Assembly: GCA_019828545.1 (NCBI GenBank)
Contig: JACVRA010000175.1
Location: 248,001-312,000 of the forward strand
Source of the DNA: Paracamarosporium sp. OC-R06-R3
Lineage: Eukaryota; Ascomycota; Dothideomycetes; Pleosporales; Didymosphaeriaceae
Length of the DNA stretch: 64,000 nucleotides
Reading direction: 5' to 3'
How positions within the stretch are numbered: position 1 is the stretch's first letter; each line of letters opens with the position of its first letter. The position numbers and the translations under genes are program-made. The notes beneath the pieces were generated by a model that was not told the DNA's origin, did no database searches, and saw only the letters and a program-made list of their open reading frames with translations. Below, piece after piece: positions 55,020 to 64,000 of this stretch.

Positions 55020-57321
55020 TCAGTGTCGGGTTCCATCGAAGAAAGCTGGATCAAGATGCGTTGGATCATTACTCTGCGGGATAAATGCGCTGGATTCTTC
55101 CGGTATGTACTGTCCAAGTTCTAAAGCGAGGAAATCGGCCATGTTCGCATCGGGCGCAAAGCCTAGGTTCTGCATGAACTGGGGTTGATTCTCAACCCTC
55201 TGTGCACCATCCAATGATGCCAGCTCATCAAAAAATGTTTCTAAGTCTCTGGATGCTGCCGAATTGCGATGGCGTAGTGAAGGCCGGCGAAAATCCCCTT
55301 CTGGCGGCACACTGAAATCTTGCTGGGAAGCTGGGGGATGGCTTGCTGAAATGGTAGGATTCATGTCCGGGAGTAAGTCATCGAGAAGAGATGCGCTTGC
55401 TCTTTGTCGACCGCCTCGTGGATGGTTTTCCAGGGGTGTAAATGATGGGTTAAAAGGTACCTGGATCGATTCCGGAGTGGGAATTTGATAAGTAGCCCCA
55501 GTTGGTCTATTCTGAGCAGGTACGAGAGTAGGCGTAGGTGCCAATATTCTGGAATGAGTAGCTGTCCATGCCTGGACGAGGTCGATTTTAAAGCTACGAA
55601 GGCGTGCTTGTAGCCTTGGGTCCAGTGTAGTGAACATGTGGTTCGCCTGTACATGCGCTAACAAGCAAAGGACTATTGGTGGTACGGCGGCAACTCCAAG
55701 CTGGCCTGTATGTTGTGCCAATATCTCCGAAATGCGCTGGATATATGTGGGAGATGTCAGTAGCGAAGACGCGCAAGTGAGATAAGTAAGATGCAGCAAT
55801 ATTGCTGGCGGGTTGAAAGGTGTTGCCTTCAGCTCATCGTTGATGTAATGGAATTTCGTTGATAATGAAGCCTTCCAAGACTCGAGCTGGCGTAGTACTT
55901 GTTGAGGGTTCAGTTGCGATCCGGGAGCCGCTTCAAGGTTACACATATTGAGTACCTCAACCACCTCGGCGAGTTTATTAAAGCTACTAAGACTCAGTGC
56001 CGGTGTTCTCGAGAAGGCATTCGAGGAGGTATCGAAAGTGCCGCTCCATGGCTGCCATTCTTCAATTCCATCCTCTTCGACTTGTCCAACTCTAACAACG
56101 TCGGACCTAAGAAGATATGGCCGCCGTTGAAGATGAAGAGAGAGAAAGCTATCAAGCACGTAGCAACCGGCGAGAAGGTGTTTCCATCGGGGAGGGATTA
56201 TTGTTGATGACCTTTCAACCATGACAAGCATCCTTGACGCAGAGCCGACTAGTAGCCAAGCAACTTCTGTATTCGCCGATGCCACATTTATCACTGCGAG
56301 GTTCAGAAGAGCCCGAACGTGACCAACGGTGAAGGTGGCAGACTCGGTCGGGATCAGACTACGTGCTATCTTGTATAACTGCGTAGGATCTTGAAGTATG
56401 TCACGTTCTGACTCTTGCGTCACCATCCTTTCTTGGTGTGCTGCTACTGCTAAGACGCTCCAAAGCTCTGCATGGTCCCCGTGGTTGGGAAGGTCGTTGA
56501 CAGAAAGTACAAGGCCGGTTTCGGGATAAGAGTATATGACCCTCAACATATCATGTTTCTCACATATAGGTAGCCATGGTTGGGTATATGCGAAATAGAC
56601 TTCCAGCAATCGCCACGTGCTGCCTGGCAATGGCGTTGCTGTTATCGGCTGTTGATGGAACAAATTAGGAGCCTCGATAGTCTCCGCGGGGACCAATGTA
56701 CCTTGTTGTATGGGAAGCGCTGTACGAGGAGAGGTAAAAGTTGCGCCGGGGGAGACCTCGCCCTCTGGTGGTAGGACGGAAAGTTGATCCTGTAAACTAG
56801 GCTGCTCGCCTTCGGGTTCGCTGTCTTCATCATCACTTCTTGGAGAAGGATCTTCGCTGGGCCCCAGTTGTTCGCCAGAAAGTAGCTTGTCAACATCTTT
56901 GCAAAATTTGCTCCTCCTCCAACTCTTGTGTAACCTGTTTGAGTCTCTTGTATCGCGACCGAAAAGGATTGAAGAGGTCCCTTCCTGTGCAAGCTTACGG
57001 TTGAGCACAGCTTCACAATCAGTGTTCTGAAATAGCCATGTCAAGGCCAGCTCCAATGTTCGAATATACCCTGTATTATCTTAGGCATGGAGACCGCCAA
57101 CAAAGGCGGGGTACATGCTCACCTGGTTGAATGCCTCTTTTCTTTGGTGGAGCGGTATACGTGCAGGCCCTGTTAGAGGCCGAGCAAGTCAAGCAGGATG
57201 GTTGAGTGCCATCGCATTTTTCTCGAGCCGTCCGACATTGATCGCAAGCACGTGAAACTCGAGAGCGTTTTGCAGGCCGCTCGTCGTTGTTCGGACGTTT
57301 GTTTTGGCCTTGAGTCGGCAT
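55020..57321 (-). CDS. qutA: quinate pathway transcription activator, Zn2Cys6 (QutA/QA-1F)
   Basis: Two exons, 57123-57321 and 55020-57070 (52-nt intron), give 749 aa. Zn2Cys6 cluster near residues 21-50: RACDQCRTAREKCDGTQPSC then CSASNRACTY, followed by PPKKRGIQPGYIRTLELALT, the linker and helix typical of QA-1F/QutA. The middle homology region shows STWRLLEVYFAYTQPWLPIC, SVLAVAAHQERM and AWLLVGSASRMLVM (fungal-specific TF domain). The acidic segment at about 150-180 may aid activation. It binds GGRTAARYRYTTAYCC-type sites and turns on quinate genes when quinate is present. It is divergent from qutR, and a 14/16 site lies between them, suggesting autoregulation. The start was placed at the Met just before the cluster; upstream in-frame codons lack ATG. 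Confidence 0.92.
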
Positions 57322-58169
57322 GGGTGGTTGGGATGCAATGTTCGGGAGGAGGCCTGGAGGCCAGCAGCCCCTGTTCCACAGTCGTGATACTGGTAGCCTC
57401 TCATCGGCCGATTGCACAGTTTTGATATCGCAGAGCCTATATCTTAGCTTCCTTCAGTGTCAACATCTCATCACCGCCTTGAATCCTTCCGGGTAGAGCT
57501 GAATGACGTAGCAAGGTAGAGCTTTCACCACTCGACTTTGAATGATAGCAAACAGCAGGCAGCAAGCAGCAAATGCCACACAATGCGTAATGTCGTGATG
57601 CTGAAAGGCGCGTCGAAGGTGGAGACCGAGCTCGGACGTACTTCGTGTTTTGCTGCGGGGCCCCACACGTTTCCGAGAGTGATCCGAGGGATAAACACTC
57701 TTCCTGGAGACTCGATCGTCGGCGCGGGCAGGTAAATCGCGTTTGTCACGCTTTCACACATCTCTCCCAGTGTTTGCCCCAGGTCGACCTGTGTCTCGAT
57801 TGTCGCCTAGTCCTCTATCGGACTGCACCGCGCCCCGCTACAACGGTCAAGTGTCGCATGTCTTGGATACCCCACAGCTAGTTCACATCGCACACAACCA
57901 GCATCAGCAACCCTTCTGTCTTCCTGTGGCACAATCCGAAAGTTCCGGCTCTTTTTTCGTAGATGCCCGTGGTGCCTGGGAGGCTCTATGGCCATGACTT
58001 CAGTCGCAGTTGGCACCAAGCGGACATTCTCCGCAATGATTGGAGATACGGGTCGGAACGGTGACTGGACCCCTCAAGCAAGGTCGTCGGCTTCCCATGG
58101 ACACGATCGGATGCGCGTAGCTGGCACTGATGGAATATGTAAGTGACATGATCTGCCTAAAAGCTGCGC
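57322..58169. promoter_or_regulatory. divergent qutA-qutR promoter
   Basis: An 848-bp head-to-head spacer with the operator-like site 57689-57704. No further protein-coding signal. Confidence 0.55.
57689..57704. promoter_or_regulatory. probable QA-1F/QutA operator
   Basis: GGATAAACACTCTTCC agrees with GGRTAARYRYTTAYCC at 14 of 16 positions, both GG/CC ends intact. It is 368 bp from the qutA ATG and 466 bp from the qutR ORF start, so it could serve both genes. Confidence 0.55.
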
Positions 58170-60755
58170 ATGTTTCCACTGTGCCTTGTTTTGAACGGCG
58201 TAGAGACCTCAATGCCTAACAGCCATACAGATTCAGTACAATCGAGTGCGCGGTCGACACCACGAACCACACCTACCCCGATTCCTCCCGTGGAGTCTCG
58301 GCGAATATTCGATTCAAATGCGTCCATTGTATTCATTGGTATCCGAGGGACTGGGAAGTCGACCTTGGCCATCATGGCCTCAATAGCATGCCGACGCCGC
58401 GTAATAGATGTTGAGAACGTGTTTCAGGAAGCCACGGGCTTCTCTACTTCCAAGTATCGGAAACAATTCGGAGCTTCAAATCACAACCTACGGCAAGAGG
58501 AGCTCTTGCGCAACATCCTCCAGTCACATTCGAAAGGTGCAATCATTGTGTGCAATGGAAGCTCACTTGAGCGCAGTGGACAGATCCTGCTCCAAGAATT
58601 CTCCAGGTCGCATCCTGTGATACACGTTCTACGAGACATTAAAAGCGTACACGATTATCTGGAAGTGCTCGAATTGTCTAAATTAAAAGACCTTGTGGCT
58701 TTTAGTGCCCCTATGTTCCGTCGGTGCTCGAACTACGAGTTCTATAACATCTCTGAAACGAAAGCTGCGTTTTCGGTAGCACCTGCAAACCAACCTTCCG
58801 TGCCGGCGTTCTTGACGCTCAAACGAGCTGAGCGGACCTTTTTGAAGTTCCTTTCGCTCATTGTACCAACTCAAAATGAAGAGACGCCACTTGAACAAGG
58901 GCTTCGCCTTCCATCTGCAGCAGAACGAGCTGGGTTTCCTTTGTCCGGGGTGCCAGTGGAATTGAGAAAGTACACTTGTGCTGTACAAGTCCCACTGACA
59001 GACCTTTTCTTAGAAGATGTTGACATCGAAGATCTTGAATTTGGCTCCGATGCATTCGAAATAGTCATTGAACCTGAAGACGTAGACATTTATCAGTTTA
59101 ACAATCCTTCGAGAGCGACTATGATCAGTCGCGCCATATCTAGAGTTCGGAGGAGTACCGTCGTTCCGATAATTTATCACGTAACACCCACGAAGCCACA
59201 ACAACCAACTACATCATACATCGAGCACGTCCATCACGGGCTGCGCATGGCGCCAGAGTTTGCCACCATCGATTTGCATCTGGATGAGGAAACGGTACTG
59301 AACGTGATTGAAACAAGAGGATCTACCAAGATTATTGGTCATCTTCACTCTCCGACCGATTGGTATGATTCATTCTGGGTCGATAATTACGACAGAGCGA
59401 TGCGCTTGGGATGCACCGCTGTGCGATTTACCCGCCCAGCTAATTACATGGACGACAATCAGTCTGTACAGAGCTTCCGAAATAAAATATACGAAAAAAA
59501 GAACAGGATTCCACTGATATGCTTTAATACTGGGCGCGCGGGCCGTCGCTCAGCATGCTTCAACCAAGTCTTGACCAGCGTAATACCGGAATCTGTGCGA
59601 GAAAGCCCATCGTTTTCCAATCGAGTCGAGCGAAACCCAGAGACTTCGTGGCTGTCGGTCCGAGAAGCGACACATATTTTGTACGCCTCTTTCACCTACG
59701 ACCCCATGAAGTTCTACATCATGGGTGCCAGCGCCGGTTACAGTCTCTCGCCAGCCATGCACAATGCTGCTTACAAGGCATGCGGCATGCCTCATCACTT
59801 TGAGAGGCTTCAAACCAATACGTTAAATACTCTGCAAGAGCTGGTGCAAGATGTCAACTTTGGAGGGACAGCTGTGAGCCAGCCTTTCAAGCTGGAAGTT
59901 ATATCGCTAGTGCATTCCATGAGTCGCCATGCACGAGCAATAGGTGCAGTAAATACGTTAATTCCTGTACGGCATTTAAACAAGGACGGAAGCATCCCAG
60001 GAGATCTCGAATTGTTCATGGAGCGCAACCAATCTGGACCGATCAAAGCCTTGTATGGAGACAATACAGATTGGATAGGCATAAGATCGTGCATCCGGAG
60101 AGGCCTGTCGCCCGCGAACGCTGTAAGGCCGACGACCTGTGGCCTCGTCGTTGGTGCTGGCGGCATGGCCCGCGCAGCTGTATACGCCATGCTTCAAATC
60201 GGGGTGAAAAACATCATCATCTACAATCGCACCCATGCAAACGCAGAGAAGCTTGTGGCCCACTACGAGCGTCTTATTTCCTCCGCATCAAGTACTGGCT
60301 TGATCCCTTCAAGCAGCCACGAAGCACACCCAGAATTTCGCATTTTGCGGTCTCTCGATGATCCATGGCCGACTGACCTCCGCCCCCCTACGATAATATT
60401 GTCTTGCATACCTACACATCCAATTGGAGATAGACCTGCACCAAGCTTTACGCTTCCGAACCAGTGGCTGCATAGTCCCTCGGGCGGCGTGGTAATTGAG
60501 CTGGCTTATCGGACGCTCAGTACGCCTTTGATGAAGCAGATTAGGGAAGAGACTTCGGGTGCGTGGGTGTGCATGGATGGACTCGATCTTTTGCCCGAGC
60601 AAGGCTTTGCTCAATTCGAGCTGTATACGGGGAAAAGGGCGCCAAGGAGGGTGATGCGCGAGGAAGTGCTGAGATCATGGACAGACGAGCAGGGGCAGAG
60701 TGATCCGGCAATGGTGCAGACAAGGCTGGAGGCGATTGATGATCAGGAACCATGA
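58170..60755 (+). CDS. qutR: quinate repressor (QutR/QA-1S), AROM-derived
   Basis: Single exon, 861 aa (820-850 if a later Met, e.g. at 58212, is used). It resembles the last three domains of the pentafunctional AROM protein: a shikimate-kinase-like P-loop (SIVFIGIRGTGKSTLAIMAS), a dehydroquinase-like middle (about residues 300-490) and a shikimate-dehydrogenase-like end (GASAGYSLSPAMHNAAYKA, AVSQPFKLEV, GDNTDWIGI, VVGAGGMARAA). In the middle domain the strand that should carry the Schiff-base Lys reads TAVRFTRP, so dehydroquinase activity is probably lost, while the dehydrogenase-like part keeps shikimate-site residues, as expected for a ligand sensor. In Aspergillus and Neurospora it binds the activator and silences it without quinate. 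It is divergent from qutA. Confidence 0.92.
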   Translation: MFPLCLVLNGVETSMPNSHTDSVQSSARSTPRTTPTPIPPVESRRIFDSNASIVFIGIRGTGKSTLAIMASIACRRRVIDVENVFQEATGFSTSKYRKQFGASNHNLRQEELLRNILQSHSKGAIIVCNGSSLERSGQILLQEFSRSHPVIHVLRDIKSVHDYLEVLELSKLKDLVAFSAPMFRRCSNYEFYNISETKAAFSVAPANQPSVPAFLTLKRAERTFLKFLSLIVPTQNEETPLEQGLRLPSAAERAGFPLSGVPVELRKYTCAVQVPLTDLFLEDVDIEDLEFGSDAFEIVIEPEDVDIYQFNNPSRATMISRAISRVRRSTVVPIIYHVTPTKPQQPTTSYIEHVHHGLRMAPEFATIDLHLDEETVLNVIETRGSTKIIGHLHSPTDWYDSFWVDNYDRAMRLGCTAVRFTRPANYMDDNQSVQSFRNKIYEKKNRIPLICFNTGRAGRRSACFNQVLTSVIPESVRESPSFSNRVERNPETSWLSVREATHILYASFTYDPMKFYIMGASAGYSLSPAMHNAAYKACGMPHHFERLQTNTLNTLQELVQDVNFGGTAVSQPFKLEVISLVHSMSRHARAIGAVNTLIPVRHLNKDGSIPGDLELFMERNQSGPIKALYGDNTDWIGIRSCIRRGLSPANAVRPTTCGLVVGAGGMARAAVYAMLQIGVKNIIIYNRTHANAEKLVAHYERLISSASSTGLIPSSSHEAHPEFRILRSLDDPWPTDLRPPTIILSCIPTHPIGDRPAPSFTLPNQWLHSPSGGVVIELAYRTLSTPLMKQIREETSGAWVCMDGLDLLPEQGFAQFELYTGKRAPRRVMREEVLRSWTDEQGQSDPAMVQTRLEAIDDQEP

Positions 60756-61080
60756 GTAAGCAAAGTAAATAAATATGAACAGATGGCTGGAGCCATTGCA
60801 TGAGTACACTTCCGTTGATCATTGCATACAATGCACAGCTTGAGCAAGAGCACGGCAAATAGTGCTTCCTCAATCATCCCACCCCTGTGCAGATCACCTC
60901 AATTGCCAGCGCACGTGCCTACGAAAATGCGCAACCGCGGCGACGCGTCTAACCTACACGCACAACAACGACTAAACAGCCCACCGTTCCAACCCACCCG
61001 CAAATCCACGCACGCGTTTCAAACATTTGTTTCAGCTTCTTGGACTCGAACATGCATATACAACGCGCTAGTGCAGCCCA
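60756..61080. other. short spacer, promoter of the last gene
   Basis: 325 bp between qutR and the next plus-strand gene. No feature recognised apart from ordinary leader-like composition. Confidence 0.4.
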
Positions 61081-63588
61081 ATGAGTACGCGCCGGCGGCT
61101 ACAGCCACTCTCCCCGCTTTCACCCAAACTCCCACCCAACCTCGACTTGCACCGCACCCATGAGCTCCCCGCCATGTCCTATCCGGCGCAAGTTGGGACG
61201 CGAAATACAGACGATACGCTATCCTTGTCCTCTCTAGAGAGCGGCGCCGACGATTTTGAGCGACGCATGATACAATCCGCCCGCGACGAACGCCTTTTGC
61301 ACGATGCGCGAACACCAAACGTTCAACCCTTCCGCAAAGCACGCGTAAAGCCACGCGTCGGTGTGACTCTGGAGAATTTGGAAAGGCATAATGCTAAGAA
61401 CAATGCCGTGATGGGCCCCACTGCGCACGTCAAGCTTCAGAGTCCTCCCAGCAGCAGTGGCTCGACCAGATCAGATCCGGCACTGAATGTACCAAGCGGA
61501 TGGGGGAGGAAGGGAAGGGTGAAAAGAGATTGGATGCGGTCAATCACTGCGGCAGATAGTCGGCAGCCGGAAGTGCGCGAGGATACAGTCGATCGCATTG
61601 CGCTCGATCCGGAGGAGACGCCCCGTCGCAATGCGGGTGAACCGGTCCAATCGATTGAGGACAGCCCGCTCTCGCACAAGAGCTCTCTGCACGGCACGCC
61701 CGCCTCTCAGCGCCGGCGAAGCATAGAAGACTGGGATTTCGATATGAACGAAGCCTCACTTATCGCGTCTACGCCGTACCGTCCGCGAAATACGATCTTG
61801 GATGACATACGACAGAGGGAGATAGAGTCTCTGAAGGAGCAGGGCGTCACAACGAATCGGCTGGATAAGATAAGAGAAAGCTCACCGGAAGAAACGCGGC
61901 GCCCGCGCTCCACGTCGACAAAGTCTATGACAGGTCAGACGGACGAGACAACACCTGAGCAGACTAGCCCTGTACAAAGTCTGTCTGAGAGGCGTATCCA
62001 CAAGCGGAACAACTCGTGGCAGGCTGTTGGTAAAGCGCCAGCAACCACCGGAGAAGGCACAGAGGGTACACCCGTAGTGGTGTACAAGAAGAGCTCAGAA
62101 ACGGTCGGCATAATAGATAGCGGGCGCCTTGTAAACACCGCAAATGCGAGGCGGCCACCTTACCGGAGAGACGACTCACATGACCTATTGCGTCGATTGG
62201 CGAGGGCATCGAGCACTCCAAGCCCTGGTAGACCTAACGTTTCGCGACCACAGACGGCACCAACCAGGCAAATAGGTAGCTCATCGCAGACTGTGGTCAC
62301 TGAGACAACTCCACCAGTTTTCTCTTCGAGTGGCACTTCTGGTACGGCCACGGCCGAGGAGAAAGTTGCTGCTGAGTCCACCACTCCAGAAAAGCAGGAG
62401 TCAAGGGACACCAGAAAGCCCAGCATATCTCCAACGGACCAGACACCATCAGACAAGCAGCTTTCACGTGACGTTGATGCGACGCCAGAACCGGACAAGC
62501 GCTCGATTCTCAACTATAAAACCCCAGTAGTGACGGGCGCATGGGTAGACACAATAATAGGCACTCCAGGTCTCTCAACCACTCAACGACCTACGAAACC
62601 TTCACAACCCTCAACCTCTCCTCGTAAACGTAGCCCTCGAAAGCAGTCTACACAGGAATCGCAAGCTGCCTCATCTGCGCAAGATCAAGAATCAACGACA
62701 CCAGAAGTATCGAAGCCAAACCTACCACGATCAGTACTAGGAGCGCTTGTTGAAGAAGCACGAGCGAGCGGACAACGCTTCATGGACTACGGAGATTCGA
62801 CCATTAACTCACTAGAGGAGCTGATAGCGCCGATGCCTGGTTCTGAGTCCGGCGACGCAGATGAAGACACACTAGCATTGGAGGTTCCGACCCAAGCACC
62901 GCGTACTGAAGCCGAGCGAAGACGGCAGGAAGAACTTGTTCATATCCAGCAAATGGATCAAAAACTGCGGTCAACACGAACAAGCCTCCGCGATACCAGT
63001 CGCGGCATCCGGAGAGTAGAAGAGCAGATCGAGCGTGGCGGAGAGCGCGTAGCGGTCATTGAAAGCACCAGCGAAGGCGAGAAGATCATCTACCGAGAAC
63101 TCAAGTGTCCGTGTGTTGAGGCCGGCGGCCACCAGTTCTCCCTCTGGAAAGCCTGCAAGCTCCTCTTCTACGACGCGACTTTGAAGCCGAAACGACGGGG
63201 CTGGGGCTTGACTTGGCTCAGCATCGCGCTCATCTCTTTCTTCACGTGGTTCATCCTCGAGAACATCTGTTGCGAGATATGGGGCCACCACATGTACGCG
63301 TCTTCATACAAGGGCTATGGCGTTGTATGGGGTGCGCCCGAGTACCCTTATGTGTTACCTACTATGACTTATCGTGCTTTCATCAAGCCCTGGTGGCGGC
63401 CTTTGTACTCATTCTTTGTTTGGATATGGAGGGCAAGTGGACTTGGGACTGTAAATATTGAGCCCGAGGCTAGGACGACGGCGTCGAGGATTGCGGAGAG
63501 GATTTTGGTTAGGGACCAGGCGAGGGTGTTGTTTGAGGAAGAGGTTGCGGGCGTGTTGGGTATGGCGGGTGATGAGGTTGTGAGATGA
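61081..63588 (+). CDS. large disordered protein with C-terminal membrane region
   Basis: Single exon, 835 aa. The first 600 residues are polar and low in hydrophobics, with many Ser/Thr-Pro sites (SPLSPKLPP, TPEQTSPVQS, SPRKRSPRKQS), fitting cell-cycle kinase targets. Near 600-680 is a coiled-coil-like segment (EAERRRQEELVHIQQMDQKL). Then comes a compact conserved-looking part with C.C motifs (LKCPCVEAGG) and a membrane helix (GWGLTWLSIALISFFTWFIL), a lumenal-looking loop with YPYVLPTMTYRAF, a second hydrophobic stretch (YSFFVWIWRASG) and a short tail. The layout resembles inner nuclear membrane or spindle-pole-associated proteins, but I cannot name the family. An alternative start at MSYPAQVG exists. 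Confidence 0.75.
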   Translation: MSTRRRLQPLSPLSPKLPPNLDLHRTHELPAMSYPAQVGTRNTDDTLSLSSLESGADDFERRMIQSARDERLLHDARTPNVQPFRKARVKPRVGVTLENLERHNAKNNAVMGPTAHVKLQSPPSSSGSTRSDPALNVPSGWGRKGRVKRDWMRSITAADSRQPEVREDTVDRIALDPEETPRRNAGEPVQSIEDSPLSHKSSLHGTPASQRRRSIEDWDFDMNEASLIASTPYRPRNTILDDIRQREIESLKEQGVTTNRLDKIRESSPEETRRPRSTSTKSMTGQTDETTPEQTSPVQSLSERRIHKRNNSWQAVGKAPATTGEGTEGTPVVVYKKSSETVGIIDSGRLVNTANARRPPYRRDDSHDLLRRLARASSTPSPGRPNVSRPQTAPTRQIGSSSQTVVTETTPPVFSSSGTSGTATAEEKVAAESTTPEKQESRDTRKPSISPTDQTPSDKQLSRDVDATPEPDKRSILNYKTPVVTGAWVDTIIGTPGLSTTQRPTKPSQPSTSPRKRSPRKQSTQESQAASSAQDQESTTPEVSKPNLPRSVLGALVEEARASGQRFMDYGDSTINSLEELIAPMPGSESGDADEDTLALEVPTQAPRTEAERRRQEELVHIQQMDQKLRSTRTSLRDTSRGIRRVEEQIERGGERVAVIESTSEGEKIIYRELKCPCVEAGGHQFSLWKACKLLFYDATLKPKRRGWGLTWLSIALISFFTWFILENICCEIWGHHMYASSYKGYGVVWGAPEYPYVLPTMTYRAFIKPWWRPLYSFFVWIWRASGLGTVNIEPEARTTASRIAERILVRDQARVLFEEEVAGVLGMAGDEVVR

Positions 63589-64000
63589 GATCTTGGACTT
63601 GTTGGACAGGAGTGTGTTGACTGCATTTGAAGCATTTGGCATTATTAGCGTGGCGTTTGGGAAGGCGGCATGTAGCATGGTTGCTATTGCTGTGTGCCGC
63701 ACATTCTATCATGAGGAATTGAATCGAGTCAAGCTCTTGAGTATGCTTTGTCTTTCTGTCATCCGCCCTGTTGGATTCAGAGTGAACGCATGTAAATACT
63801 TCTGCAAGAAATCGTGGGCTTATTTTTCATCCCTGAGGAATAGATGACACCTTCTTGAGGTAGACGGGCACACTGAATCGGATAAGGGTGAAGCGGCGCA
63901 ACTATATCATGTGCACGTTCCAAGACACCAGCTCAAAGCTATACCGCAAGTACCTGTGCAAGACAAAGATGGATCAGAGACCGGGCAGGTGTACCGAAGC
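63589..64000. other. window end, no gene recognised
   Basis: 3' flank of the preceding gene. A plus-strand open frame to 63847 has no supporting signal. Confidence 0.35.

Overview
The window reads as nuclear DNA of a filamentous ascomycete, most likely a Dothideomycete (inferred). Genes are mostly split by 50-70 nt introns with GTATGT/GTGAGT-type donors and CTAAC-like branch points. The families present (HET-domain, STAND/NLR, quinate regulators, MAO-N type amine oxidase, PL1 pectate lyase) are typical of that group. No rRNA, tRNA, CRISPR array or intact transposon was seen. Exon joins were worked out by hand from splice motifs, reading phase and family similarity.

Layout. 0-2.4 kb: 3' end of a membrane protein gene and an HVA1/TUDOR-AT-hook nuclear protein. 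5.2-12.8 kb: an amine catabolism block (PTS1-ending FAD amine oxidase, amino acid/GABA-type permease, MAO-N type oxidase with a one-base frameshift) enclosed by two diverged direct repeats. 13-19 kb: a DUF4267 membrane protein, dispersed fragments of its 3' flank, a multiply broken secreted-protein gene and an F-box gene. 20-28.5 kb: conserved housekeeping-like genes: BUD13/CWC26 splicing factor, an alkyltransferase-like DNA repair protein (with a 13-nt micro-exon), a small acidic protein, a hormone-sensitive-lipase-type hydrolase and an MFSD1-like transporter.

30.8-46.7 kb is an allorecognition/innate-immunity-like island: two HET-domain genes (one with N-terminal membrane helices), a decayed STAND-type gene abutting a decayed AAA ATPase fragment, a PL1 pectate lyase, and an NB-ARC/TPR NLR divergent from an orphan membrane protein.

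47-60.8 kb carries a CYP52-type P450 and a dispersed part of the quinate utilisation system: 3-dehydroshikimate dehydratase (qutC/qa-4), the Zn2Cys6 activator (qutA/qa-1F) and, divergent from it, the AROM-derived repressor (qutR/qa-1S). Two sequences resembling the QA-1F operator lie upstream of these genes. The permease, quinate dehydrogenase and dehydroquinase genes of the pathway are not in the window. The window ends with a large unidentified protein with a C-terminal membrane region.

Several gene disruptions fall in short homopolymers, so sequencing error must be weighed against real decay. Others are in-frame TAA/TGA/TAG codons that fit C-to-T decay such as RIP.
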